Positions 48,441-60,000 are shown, counted from the stretch's first letter. The stretch: 64,000 nt of DNA from Anas platyrhynchos (GCF_047663525.1 NC_092591.1:28367001-28431000), one strand, 5' to 3'. The notes: generated by a model not told the origin, from the sequence alone. A program made the numbers and translations.

Positions 48441-51400
48441 TGGGGGTAAGGAGATAGATGGTGATGTTTCAAAATTTCCCACACACAGAAATTTTAAAAT
48501 AAGTTGACCCAAAGCAGAGCATCTACTTCAGCCCACTGACTGCTGGACATTGCAACCATGCAGAACTTTGGAGCTTTCAATAACATGTTGAACACTTTGG
48601 AATTAAAAGTTGATCCACTTGAAAAACTCCCCAAAGGGATCATTTTTTAGTTCTGCACTTAAAAAACAAAAAAAAAATCTTAGTCTGGATTTATATCACA
48701 CACACACATATTAAAAAAAAAAGTCTCCAGTCAAACAATTAATTATAAAATATCAGGGGAAAGAGAGCAGCAACAAATTCCCCACTTAGTTTAATTTTCA
48801 ATAAATAACTTAATCAGCTGTGGCAGACTAATAGCTTCTGTAGCGCTTCATCTGGAAGTGCATTACTGGTTGTTGCAAGGCACACAGCAATGCTACTGAC
48901 AGAAGGATGCAGTGGGGATAATGCTTCACTGAATGAAGACAGACAGTGGTGAGAAGTCAGGCTGAGAAGGCAGCAGGGGGGTGTTCAGCACATCTGTGAG
49001 GACCGATCCCTGCTCCTATCTCCCCAAAGGCACCAAAAGCAAACAACTTGCGGGCAGTCTGCCACACCAAGTCCATCTCCTCTCCTAGCACCCCAGATGC
49101 CACCACGGATCCTGTCCACAGAGCTCAGCCCAGCCAGCCCTGGAATGTGCAAGACATGGACACCAGCCTTGCTTTCTCCATCTGTCTTTGCAGCACAGAG
49201 GTTGTTTGTCATGATTTCTGCTGGACCTGAAAGAGTGCTGAGAAGATTTGGTCCCTTTAACTAGAGGTGTGATTCTCTTTAATGACAAGACTTGCCTGCC
49301 GGCAACCATTAGTTCTCTTCAGCATCATAAACAGAGTCAAATTCAGCTTACACCACGTCTGAACTTGGCTTAGGCGCTATTTTTTCTGCCAGTACATCGC
49401 TGTTTTCAACTCCAGTCAGCACTGGTTTGAAGTTATTAGTGTCTGGTGGTTGGGGTTTTTTTGGTGGTGTATGCATCCTAAATGAGCTTTGTGGTCTCCC
49501 CACTTCAAAAGCCTCTCTGCTCTCACCCCTGTCTACTGGCTGTCCTGCAGCAAGACCAAAGACCAAAGGGTATAAACTATCTCAGTGCTGTCCTAGATCC
49601 ACACAGCACATGGGGAGGCAGCGTGTGGGACAGCAGCTGGGATGCAGGAGAGGGTTTTGGGGGGGAATCAGGCAAGGAGATGGTGCAGAGCAATGTTAGG
49701 GTGCACCCCTCCTCGCCTCCATTCATATCGGACCTAAATGTAACGTGTCCTGAAAATTCCAAGTTGCTTGAAGCACTTCTCACCCTCTCCATTGCCCACT
49801 CTGCTCTGGTGCCAAGTGTCTCCTGGGCCAGAAGCAGGGACGGGGACCGGTGCAGAGTCCCATCAATTGCACACAGGTGCTTCACCAAGGGAAGCAGATG
49901 TTTCCATTCCTACCAGTTGGCTCCCATTAAATATAAGGAAGCCCTTGGCAGGGCTGAGTTGATGATGGGTGCTGCAGAGAGGTCTCTGTGTGGGCTCTGC
50001 TGGTAAGAAAAGGGCTGTATTTGCTCATTTTTCTGCCTGAGACTGTATTTGTTCAGTGGGTTTCACCTGTTCTTTGCATGCATAGTTCTGCGAAGGGGAC
50101 TGGGGCTCCTTTGTGAAGTCCTGGAAGAATTGTGTGTATGAATCTGGGAAATGAAGAGAAAGGGAAAATGTGTTGGGGTATTGCAACACTTCCTCCTAGT
50201 ATTTAATATCCTGACAAAAATCACTTTTTTAAAACTATATAAAAAAAAAAGTCAAGTGCTTTACTCTATAGAAAGATGTTTGCTGTGTTATAAAAGTGTC
50301 AACATCTCACTTACAAATTGGTCATTTTTTTGGCAGTGGCTTTAACAGAGAATTCCCCTTGGGGCTATCTGCTGCTCTGTGTTGGTTTTTCTTCCCCTTT
50401 GTAAAAAGTAAGAAACCAAACAACTTAAAAAGCAAGCACAATTTACTGGGTCTGGAGACTGGGTAGCTATTGTGCTGTAGGTTTGAAGTGGTGGGGCTGA
50501 GGCTAGGAGATGAAAGGAGATGAAGGAGGAAGAGAAGTGAGACTTCTCCGGCAGCAAGGTAGATGCTCACAGGCCAAAGCTTAAAGAACTTCCCTGGTTT
50601 CTGCAGCCAAAAAAGCATGTTACCAGAAGCTTCTCCTTTTCTGCTGTTTATGCCTCTGATCCTACTAATGTCTACCCACAAAAAGAAGCATTTATAGGGC
50701 TGAGGGTCAAACAGCCCTCACCTGCAGCCCAGCTGTGCTAGGACTTGTGTGGGTCACGGCATTGGTGGTGGTGCCCTGGGACAAGAGGTGGCTGCAGGAG
50801 GGAGGGGGCACACAGCACCCTGCAGAAATTGAGCACCTGATCAGTGATCTCCAGGTTGCAGGCTCTCAGGACTGGATGAGAATCTCTATTTAAAACAGAG
50901 CAGCAATGCTGGACCCTGGTGCTGGCTTTTCCTTGTTTTCCCTTTCTGAGCTGATGACACTGTCCTTCTAGCCCCCACCTCTTGATGATAGCTACAGCAG
51001 GAGCGGAGTAGTCTAGAAAGTGCCTAGGCAGCACTGGGTTTCTGTTCTTGTGCTTGCATCTCAGTGCACACTTCAACCTTCTTGGTTACATGAAAATAAT
51101 GGATGGAAGAAGTTACTTGGATGTATTAGAGACTAAGTAAGAGTGTGTGTCCTCTGATGCAGGTGCTGGAGCAGCAGCTCACTTCCTTGAGGAGCCAGCT
51201 CCAGGGGGCTACTTGAGGTGAGCTGTGGAGAGGTGTCCCAGGGGATGCTCTGGCAGCACCCAGCAGAGCTCCTGTGCTCACATCAGCTGCTCAGAAGGAG
51301 CCACGGGTTCATGGCGTCCCCAGAGCTCACCATTTATTATCCTGCCTGATAGCCTCTGAGAGGCTGTGTTTTCCATAAGGGCCCAATATCAACTTGTGAC

Positions 51401-53644
51401 GACAGCTGCTGCTGTGTTCATATCGTTAGTCCCATCACTCCCAGATACACTTCAGGCTGCTACTGCCCTGGTTGTAGCTTTGAGGAAGAAAACTGAGCCC
51501 TCCTGGCTGATGCCCAAGGTGGGTGAAGCCAGGCCAGCTCTGCCTACTGCTGACTGTTGGAGGGGCTGCCTTTCTCTTCCTCTGGCACCCTGCCAGCCTC
51601 CTGGCCCCCATCCAATCCAGATAAGTGACTGAAATATACTTACTTCTACCTGGCTATCCTGTGCCCTGCATGAAAAAACTGAGATGACCTCAGGGCAAGT
51701 CCTAGCACACCACCGTTGGCCCACAAACTGTGGCAAGCCTAAAAGCTTTGGGACACAGACCAAAGGCTGAAAAGATAGCATTTTTTCTGGAGTCTGCTCC
51801 CTGCAGACAGGAGGGGAGGTGGCAGTGATCTGATATTCAGAAGCTTGTCTTGCTGCCTACTGTGCTGGGCTTTGCTCTGCAGCAAGGTCTTCACAAGGCG
51901 CTAATGAAAAAATCACTATGGTTTGATCCCAACTGTTGGTCCATGTCCCCAGGAGGAGCTGTGGTAGCCCTGGCAGTTGCTGGGGGTACCACAAGGCGGT
52001 AAGACCATGGGAAGGCATTGCTGGTCCTTCTCCAAGGTTGGGTTGTCCTACTGCATGGAGGCACCCTCATGGCCCCCCCTCAGCACTTGTGCATAAGGCT
52101 TTAAACAGCCCATGTAGCCCTTTCCTAAGAAATTACTCATTTTAAATAGCACACAAAGACTTTTGGAAGAAGGGTGGCCATGGAGGTGGACCTTAGGCTG
52201 CCCATGAGGGCAACATCATTTAAACACAAGCCTCAAAATAGTGTAGTTCATTGCAAGGAACTACTTTAACATGTGCTGGGCTTCATGTGTTGTGGGTAAT
52301 GAGGAAGGCTTCAGCCTGAGCAATTCAAAATGCCAAAGGAAGGGCAGGTGATGAAAAATTGAAGGGTTATGTCAGCCTGGGGAAGGGGCTGATAATCCTG
52401 ATACTGTCCTGCAACTTGTTTCTGCTTCATTAGGTGTGTTTGTGGTGTTGGAAGTGCTGGATGGCCTGTTTTTCCTTAATTACCAGGGTTCATCTGCATA
52501 TTTCTTCTGACTCTCCTGCAGTTCTGTAGCTTAGGGCTGGGTTTGGGTCTTCCCTGGAGTTTCCCTTTCAGGCACAAAATTCCTGGTTACATGACTGAAG
52601 AGAAATTATGTGGTCTTTGGAGACATTCTCCATCCCTGCCCCTGGAGTTTCGGGGAGCTGCTTTGTCCTGCTCCCTGGCTGAAAGCAGCAAGCCTGGGCA
52701 CCTGAGATCCCCCTGTGGTACGGAGGAGACTTTTGTGGTCAGAGGGCTAAATCGCCAAGTCTTTACTCTGGCAGCAGTTGGTGTATATGGAGCAGAGGCT
52801 TGGGAGTGTGTCCTTGGGGTCAGAAATCTCAGCTTAGTCCAGGTGGCTGCAGGTGAAGACAGGAGTAAGCAGAGCTGGCTGAAAGTACCTGCTGTCTCCA
52901 CAGCTCTTGGAGACCCCATCCTGCATCCTCCATAATGCTTTTTAAAAGGGCAGAATGATTCAATATCCTGCTTTCTGGTGCAGCCTCCTTCTCAGCTTGA
53001 TCTGAGAACTTGGTAGTGAGCTGTGGTCACCATGACTGAGGCCAGAAGTCCCTATGTCCATCTCCTGCTTCCAAAATAGGGACAGATCCTTCTCCCATCA
53101 CCCTTTTCCTTCCCCTCAAGCATTGGAAAGACTCGTGACCACCTTGTTATTCACCCCAAGTGAATATTCCTGTACATTCCTGATTTCCCTCTATTTGATT
53201 TGTACTGAAATGCTGGGTGATAGTGTTAAGGTATTTTGATGCTGACTGAGCTCAGGTTTTTTTTTCTCCTAATATTAATATTGCTTAAGTGAAAACTGTC
53301 CACAACCCATTTCTTGCCAATACTGTTACAGTTGATACAGCTTTAATGTTGCTGCGAAGGTATCTTGGGTGATCCGATGAACCTATAATGATGCTGGGAG
53401 TGACTTGACTCAGAGCCAAATATTGCTTTTGGAAATACTAAAGTGATCAGTGCTTCTAAAGAAGGAAAACAAACACCCTGCCAAGCCGTAGTAGAATTGT
53501 CTGAACAGATGCCTTCTGCCATAGTGGGACACCTGTGAAGGTAAAGGCAGCAGTCCTGCTTCCTAAATCACATGCAGGCTAAGGATAAAGTCCTGCTTCC
53601 TAAATCACGTTAAGCTCTTTTAGGCTAAGAATAAAGTATGTGGT
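48441..53644. other. Intergenic, no gene seen
   Basis: Unique sequence. The AT-rich block 48,770-48,920 contains several TAAT cores and could be a regulatory element. Open frames of up to 174 codons (49482-50006, plus) overlap antisense frames and carry no recognisable domain. An imperfect direct repeat lies at about 53,551-53,636. Confidence 0.62.
53551..53636 (+). repeat. Imperfect tandem duplication, about 38-48 bp units
   Basis: AGTCCTGCTTCCTAAATCAC appears twice, each copy followed by a variant of AGGCTAAGAATAAA. The second copy has an extra insertion of about 10 nt. Confidence 0.8.
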
Positions 53645-53715
53645 GATCAACAAGTGGTTTGATGGCTGGACTTGGTGATCTTGGTGTCTTCCAGCCTGAA
53701 TGACTCAATGTCTGA
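53645..53715 (+). mobile_element. CR1 LINE terminal remnant
   Basis: GGCTGGACTTGGTGATCTTG, then GTGTCTTCCAGCCTGAATGA and CTCAATG, match the last roughly 60 nt of CR1 (GGACT-GATGATCT, CTTTTCCAACCT-AATGATTCTATG type). Only this end remains. Confidence 0.65.
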
Positions 53716-54640
53716 CTGAATTTTGAGAGCTGCTCTGTAAGGATGGAGCTCTTCTTCCAATACCAGGGGAAGGTCCCTTGTCACCCACCGGCCCTATGAT
53801 TTGCTCCTAGTGGAGCACATCACTTAAACCCAGGGCCGCATGGGGCAGAACCTCTGGAAGCAATTTATTGAGCACTTCAAGTCCCAGGGCCTTTCCAAGG
53901 GATGGCTTTTTGGAGGAATCCTGATTGGGGAATGAACATGAAGTGCAATAGCCAGTCCTCTGTATGACTCTTTGCCTGCAGGCTCCAAAATGTTACCTTG
54001 CTGTTAGGGCATGATTTTATTTATTTATTTTTTTTTTTTGCTCAAGATGGAATTATGTGGGATACATTTATAGATCTGGATTACAAAGCACCCACTGTAA
54101 CTGCTGGATTTGGGGCTGCTGAGTGACAGTAACCCTCAAAACTTCAGGGCCGGGGGAAATGTTACCTTCCCATTACTTAAGCAGTGGGGAGGTTACACAC
54201 CAAGTCTCTGCACAGTAGATTAAATTTAATAACCCATTCTGGCTTGGCTTTGCTCAGCAAATTCTGCAAGCCGGCCCACTTTGCTCTGTTCAACTACTGG
54301 TGTTCATTAACAGCCTCCTGTCACAGGTTACCATGCCATCACTGCTACATTTTGGTTCACAGCAACCTTTTTACCTCTGGCTTGCCTCCACTGATGCAGG
54401 TCTTCAGCAGGTCTCCAGCCCTGCCTGCCCAGGAGAGGAGCTAGAAGCCCCAAAGCCACCTTGATGCACACCTGCTTCTCCCCTGTACCTCATCTCTGCA
54501 AAATCTGCAGCGGTAAATGCAATTGTGCTCAATGTTGAGCAAATTCCCTGTTGCATGTGAAATGTGGCCCAGGGAGCTGTCTGTCGATCCCCTGGCCTGA
54601 GGCACGTCTGGCAAGTACATGCATCTTGCAGCCCAGGAAC
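53716..54640. other. Intergenic between CR1 remnant and ASCL2 3' end, no gene seen
   Basis: Unique sequence with a short TTTA/T-rich tract near 54,017-54,038. Nothing coding is seen. Confidence 0.65.
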
Positions 54641-55174
54641 TGTTTATAAATAGATTTTATTTATAAAGTCAATTTACATAAAATAGGATACTCTTTTTAA
54701 AAACTGCATATGTACAACTTAAGAAATCCTAGCAAGTGCATACAAAAATGCCTTCAATACATTTTTTTAAAAACTTCAGTTTCAGAGAAGTGAACCTTCA
54801 CACCAGGCAATCTCAGACACCGTTGTAGGACACAAGGTAACTTTACAGTATTTTACTAGTGTTTGGAGGAGAAAAAAAAAAACACCTTTTATCTAAATCA
54901 TGTATGTTGCCAAAACATTCTAGCTGGCAGTGTTCAAGAACAAGGGAATAGGAGTTGCTAAAAATAGAACTGTCTCCTCAACCCTTTTCCCTAAGGTTTC
55001 TTGTACAAAAATAAGTCTTCATACACCACTGTTCCCATAGGCAGTTCAAGTTGCATATAAAACAGAATCTGACACTATAAAAAAAATTCCCTCCCCCTCC
55101 AGAAACAAGGAAGCATCAAGTAGATTTGTTTTTCTTGCTTTTTGCCACTCCACCAGTTGCTCGGGCATCTTTCT
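54640..55174 (-). other. ASCL2: Probable ASCL2 exon 2 (3'UTR)
   Basis: A strong acceptor (CTGCTTTCTCCAG, cut after 55,175) pairs with the donor at 55,507 to remove an intron of about 332 nt. The exon is noncoding and AU-rich. On the minus strand an AATAAA lies at 54,656-54,661, so cleavage is expected near 54,635-54,645. Boundaries are inferred from signals only. Confidence 0.55.
54656..54661 (-). terminator. ASCL2: Polyadenylation signal AATAAA, probable ASCL2 3' end
   Basis: Canonical hexamer on the minus strand in an A/T-rich setting at the end of the inferred second exon. Confidence 0.55.
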
Positions 55175-55500
55175 CTGGAGAAAGCAGGTGAGCACCTTTT
55201 TCCATGGGGCTGCCCCGGAGCGGGGTCGTGAGCATCATTGCACTTCAGCTCGGGGAGCCTCGGAGCCCGGCGAGGAACGCAGCCAGCAGGGTCCCACCAC
55301 GGCTGGGTGAGAGGATTTGGGGGAAAGAGGTGGTTTTTAGGGGGGTGGTGATGTGATGCTGGCTGCTACGGAAGACGAAGGGCCCTGAGGTATATCTGTA
55401 AAGAGATCGCAAACCCCACGTTGATCCCTGGAGCACCACCAAGCATGGGGGAAGAAGCAGCAGCCCCCCACCCCGAGAGAAAAGCAGCCCCCCAAAGCGT

Positions 55501-55507
55501 GCTCACC
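55501..55507 (-). other. ASCL2: Splice donor just after the ASCL2 stop codon
   Basis: Ten nucleotides after TGA the minus strand reads GGGAG|GTGAGC. Mammalian ASCL2 also has its intron in the 3'UTR with all coding sequence in exon 1, which supports this as a real donor. Exon 1 would end at 55,507. Confidence 0.7.
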
Positions 55508-55517
55508 TCCCGGCAGC

Positions 55518-56027
55518 TCAGTAGCTCCCGAGCCAGCTGGTGAAATCCAACAGCTCCCGCTCCTCGGGGCTGAGCTCCCCATCGTAACCACTCTCCTCGG
55601 AGGAGCAAGGGGAGGCAGAGGAGTAACCACCGCTGCCGCCACCGCTTTCCCCGACGGCCGCCCGCCCCGGACGGGGCGGGCGGCCGTCGGGGAAAGCGGC
55701 GGCGGCGTCGTGCTCGTCCAGAAGCCGCTGCAAGGCACGGATATACTCGACGGCAGAGCGCAGGGTCTCCACCTTGCTCATCTTCTTGCTGGCGGCCCCG
55801 TGGGGGACGTGCTGGCGGAGGGCGGCGAAGCCCAGGTTGACCAAGCGCACCCGGTTGCGCTCCCGTTCGTTGCGGCGAGCCACGGCCGCCGCGGCCCCCC
55901 CGGTGCCCGGGAGGGAGGCGAAAGCCAAGCGGCGCTTGCAGCGCAGCAGCTCCGGGGATGGGGGCCGCCGGCGGCCCCGGGGGGCGGAGGGGTGAGGGGG
56001 GAGCGGAGGCAGAGCCCCGCTGTTCAT
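55518..56027 (-). CDS. ASCL2: Achaete-scute family bHLH transcription factor 2, complete
   Basis: The protein is 169 aa, encoded in one exon. ASCL2 (MASH2; Cash4 in chicken) heterodimerises with E proteins and binds CANNTG E-boxes; in mammals it controls trophoblast, intestinal stem-cell and T follicular helper fates. Visible features in order: [20 protein letters not shown] (residues 19-38), the basic region [13 protein letters not shown] (49-61), helix 1 [14 protein letters not shown], loop HGAASKKMS, helix 2 [20 protein letters not shown], a Gly/Ser-rich linker with [14 protein letters not shown], and the ASCL hallmark C-terminus [12 protein letters not shown]. The [12 protein letters not shown] block and the whole C-terminus favour ASCL2 over ASCL1. 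The ATG at 56027 gives the family N-terminus; the same frame stays open far upstream but without ATG nearby. The linker coding DNA contains a long palindrome. Confidence 0.97.
   Translation of the reverse strand: MNSGALPPLPPHPSAPRGRRRPPSPELLRCKRRLAFASLPGTGGAAAAVARRNERERNRVRLVNLGFAALRQHVPHGAASKKMSKVETLRSAVEYIRALQRLLDEHDAAAAFPDGRPPRPGRAAVGESGGGSGGYSSASPCSSEESGYDGELSPEERELLDFTSWLGSY
55635..55706. repeat. Large inverted repeat inside the ASCL2 coding sequence
   Basis: Arms 55,635-55,669 and 55,672-55,706 are complementary at 34 of 35 positions (mismatch 55,641/55,700) around a 2-nt centre (GA). The inner 28 bp are perfect and almost entirely G/C. It encodes the linker from the Ala run through [17 protein letters not shown] to the Gly run, between helix 2 of the bHLH and the C-terminal motif. 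Confidence 0.97.
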
Positions 56028-56137
56028 CGCCGTGAGGCCACGGTGGCGGAAAGGGGGAGAAAGTTGCGGGGGTGGGGGGGAGGTTGGAGTTGAGAGGAAA
56101 AGTGAATCGAGGGGAATGCAAATTGGGGGAGAGGAAA

Positions 56138-56466
56138 GTGGAGTGAAATGCAAGGAAAAGTGTCGCGGAGTGTGGGGAAAATGCGGGTAGAATGCAAAGA
56201 AAATGCAAGCAAAATGCGGGGAAAATGCAAGAAAAAAAAAATTGAAATAAAACGCGGGTAAAATGTAAATGAAGTACAACCAAAACGCAGGTAAAATGCG
56301 AGGAGAAATGCAAATAAAATGCAAGCAAAACTCGGGTAAAACGCAAGAAAACCCGCCAGTAAAAATGCAAGAAAAACGAGAGTAAAAATGCGAGCAAAAA
56401 CGCGAGAAAAATGCAAACTGCCACGCGCGTAAAAATGCAAATAAAAACGCAACAAAAAACTGCAAA
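56138..56466. repeat. Degenerate minisatellite, about 11-nt unit, 5' of ASCL2
   Basis: About two dozen irregular units of the form AAAA(T/C)GC(A/G)(A/G)GN on the plus strand occupy the 110-440 nt before the ASCL2 start codon. On the sense strand it is T-rich (TTTTGCAT-like). Three perfect octamer motifs ATGCAAAT occur at 56,116-56,123 (just outside), 56,308-56,315 and 56,435-56,442, and a 7/8 match near 56,460. An A tract at 56,469-56,482 borders the distal end. There is no in-frame stop and no ATG on the sense strand across this stretch. Confidence 0.9.
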
Positions 56467-57060
56467 TTAAAAAAAAAAAAAAGCAGGGCCAGGAGCAACC
56501 CCGACCGAGGGGGGAATTGCGGCGGGGGCAGCGCCGTGTTGCCCGCCTCCCCCCCTCCCTCCTCCTCGTCCTCCCCAAGCCTCCTTCCCGCTGCCGGCTC
56601 CGCGGCTGTGCGGCGGGCGCGGCGCCGCCCGGTGCTTATCAACGCCGCCGCTCGCGAGCCCCCGCCGGCCGCACGCGCCCCGCCACGCGCGCCCCCGTGC
56701 CGCCCCCCCTCCCCGCCTCCTCCGCGCGCGCCCGGCGCGTGGCGCCGCCGGCCCCCGGTGCCGTCCCGTCCCATCCCGTTCCCTTCCCCCCCCCCCCCAG
56801 CTCCATCCCAAACCCCGCCCGTGCGCCGCGCCCCCGGGTGGTGGGTTGGGTTGGGTTGAGTGTTTTGTTTTTTTTTTTTTTGGCTTTTTTGGGGGGTGAA
56901 GGGGAGGTGTGGGGCTGCTTGGGGGCACGGCGGGGAGGGGCTCTGCCGGGTCTCTGCGCCCCCTCTCCCCAAAAAATGAGTGCGAAGGGGCTGCGGGCGC
57001 TGGAGGGTTTAGGGTTAAGGGGCAACCCCGGGGGTCAAGGGGGTGATAGGGAAATGCGGT

Positions 57061-60000
57061 GCGTGAGCGGGGCTTGGCTAAAAAAAAATAATTAAAAAAA
57101 AAAAAGCAAACTAAGCCAAAGTGAGAGATGCAGAGTTAAACCCTGCTGCTCTCAGCCCCAGCTTGCATTTCTGAGTGAGGAGCGGGACCTGGGCAGCAGG
57201 CAATGCCCCCACCTATGCAGAGCTGCCTCCCCCCAGGTAGGTGCAGCAGGGTCTGCTCACGGCGTGGGGTGCGTTTTGCCGCAGGAGGTCCAGGGGAGCT
57301 GCTTGCAGGGGTAAATGAAGCGGTGTGCAGTGTTTGCAGGGTTTGCTCCAGGCTGGTGCTTGGTTTCTGTCTGTGCAAGCTCTGCTTGCCCCGGGGTTTG
57401 TGTGGCACTTGCTGGGGATTGGGCTGGGCAGAGAGGGCAGTGCTGCAGCGGGGCAGTGTTGTTGGTCTTTTAGTAGCAGGTGCTCAAAAAGTCACTGCTG
57501 GTGCAAGCCTTGCTCTCAGGAAAGAGGAAGCTGCTTTCTTATGAGCTGTTCAAGAGAAAACTTTCTGCAACGCTCAAGAGTAATAACCGGATTTTCATGG
57601 TACAGAAATAACTACAGGGATTCCTTTTATTATTCTTGGTAACACAAAAAGGCACCTGGGAGCACAGCAGAGCACGTGCTGGGCTCACCCCTGCAGGGAG
57701 CCCTCCGTCACACGGAGCTGCTGCATTTGATTTTGCCTCCACTTCTGCACCTCATCAGAAAGTGACAGAGGCCCATCACGACAAGGCAGGACAGGGAAAA
57801 ATGTGAGCAATAAGTGGCAGGGGGTGGCCGAGCATCCTCGGCAAGCAGGTGCATGCCACCTGGGCTCTTCTTGCACTGGTTTTGCTGGAGTAGAGCTGGA
57901 ACTGCTGCTTGGATGTATCGCTGGCACAGCTGGCTCCCGAGCAGCCCCAGGTTGCAATGTGAACGCTACGTGGGAAAGCAAAAAGACTTGAGATTGAGAA
58001 TGGCGGTGGGCTTTAGAGCCATGAATGCGGTTGTTTCAGTTTTGGGAGGGGATAGAATGAAAGTTGAGTTTGGTCTGGGAACTGCCTGCCTTCAGCTTAC
58101 CCTCTTTTTCTTGCTGGTTTGTTGTCTCCCAAGCCAAGCCTTGCTTCCGCTCACAGCATGGTCCCACGCTGAATTCTAACCTTGGCAAAACCCAGCGCCC
58201 TCCCCCTCCTCCCCTCTCCTTCCCTCCTCAAAAAGAGACAGCTGTGGGCTTAAAAGTTGGGGTTTCAGCTTGCTGGTGCCCATGTGCCATATGAATGCTA
58301 AGCAGGCTGCGCAAAGCGTCCTTGTGGTGCCTGGGGGAAGGCAGGCTTTGCATCCTGGGGTTCACACAGCCAGGGCACGCTTTGGTGCAGGGAGCCTTCA
58401 TGCTGGCACGTTTTATCTGCACACGTGCTCATGAGTGCAGCCGTGCTATGGGCACCTGTGAACCTGCCACATTTGGAGCCATTCCCACCTGCTGTTTTGC
58501 AGGAGGTTTTTCTTTGCCTGCTGCTGGGCTCTGATGTGAATGACTCGTGCTGCAGTGATGCTGTTGCACTGCTGATGGCTACACTGACAGTGAGAGACCT
58601 AGAAAAGTGCAAGGCAAGAAAGCGCCCATACAAACCCAGCCTCTTCTCCTAAACTTCTGTTCAGTCCCACAGCAAATCTCACAGCTCCTTCAGTGCTCAC
58701 ATCTGACAGCATGGGCAGCATTTCCCTCCAACTCAGAAGCGGGCTGGAGGTTTTTCAGCTCAGCAAAAACACACTCTCAGTTTGTTCCTTTTTTGTTTTT
58801 TTTTTTCTTTTTTCTCTTTTTTACATCAGTCCTTTCCTTCTGGCTGAGGTGCTGCGTACTTCCTCCACCGCTGCAGATGGGGATACCCGTGCTTGGTTTT
58901 GCAGCCCATCGATCTGAAGCTTGCAGCCTGCCACGAGGACCAAGGAAGAAGGCACCTGGGACTCCCCGAGGGTATGTTGAGCCTCACTCCCCCCTTCCTG
59001 TGCTCTGGCTGATAACCAGAGATAAGGGAGGAAGCCACAGATGGAGCTGTGGTCACCTGTGGTTTTCGCAGCGAGCTGGGAGCGATAAGCTGTGCTCTGG
59101 CAAAGGAGAGCAGCTGAGAAACACTGGCAGCAAGGTGGGAGGGCTGCAGAAGGGCCATGCTGATGGCCAGCACATTTTGTAGAAACAGCCAAAAATCCTA
59201 CCAAGGTACTGGGAACAGGTATCTGCAACCAAACCAGGTAAAAGGTGTGCTTAGACCGGGTGGTTAAAGCTCCAGCCCTGCCAGCTTGGCGAGGCAGGGA
59301 ACAAGCTTGAGTTTTAGGGCTGGAGACGAAACGAGGCAGAGCATCCTCTGGGGAGAGAAGAGCAGCACCTCGAGAGGGGTGTAGGTGAGGATCTGTGTGT
59401 TGTGCAGCGAGCTCCGAGGGCGGTGATGGTGCTGCTGCCTTTGAAGCCCCTGCGGGTGCTGCGCCCAGGCCCCCCGAGCCCTCAGGGCTGGCCGGCAGCC
59501 CGGCAGAGCTGCTCCACAAAGCCCCTGGGGTTCCGGGCAGGGTTTTTGCGGGGCTGTGGGGACCTCTAGCGTGGGATCCTCCTGTGCACGGAGCTCTCCA
59601 CAGTCTGGCGCTGCGGGTGACGAAGGAACGGGGCTTTAGGATGAGAACCCCGGCAGGGCAGGGACCCGCCAGCCACAGGGGACCCGTCTTTCTGGGAACT
59701 GCTCTGGCAGCTCTCTTTGGTGTCTCTGGGGGTGCAAGCAAGATGTTTTGCAAGAAAGTTCTTCCTTTCCCGGGCAGAAAAGGAGTAAGAAAAGCATGGC
59801 ATGTTTTTTTTCCTGTGCACATGGCTTTGTGCAATGTGCTTTGTCTTGCATCTCTGTTCTGCAAAGCGCATCTTCCTTCCTTTTTCCCCTCCCCTCTTAC
59901 TTCTCTGTCATTTTACGGTAGCCACTGATGTGGGATGGTTTTATCTTTTTTCCCCTTCTTTGCCTCATGGGAGGACCGTGGCTATTTCCCGTCACTCTGC

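Larger units (their letters stand above)
55400..57060. promoter_or_regulatory. ASCL2: CpG island over ASCL2 coding region and promoter
   Basis: CpG dinucleotides are dense through the coding exon (55,520-56,030) and from 56,500 to 56,790, separated by the A-rich minisatellite. The upstream GC-rich half probably contains the transcription start. No TATA box is evident. A GATAAG site lies near 56,636-56,641 on the minus strand. Confidence 0.75.

Noticed and set aside
58821-59864. 347-codon minus-strand frame between ASCL2 and TSPAN32
   Set aside because: GC-rich sequence with a long plus-strand frame in the same place and no domain. Absence of stops is compositional.
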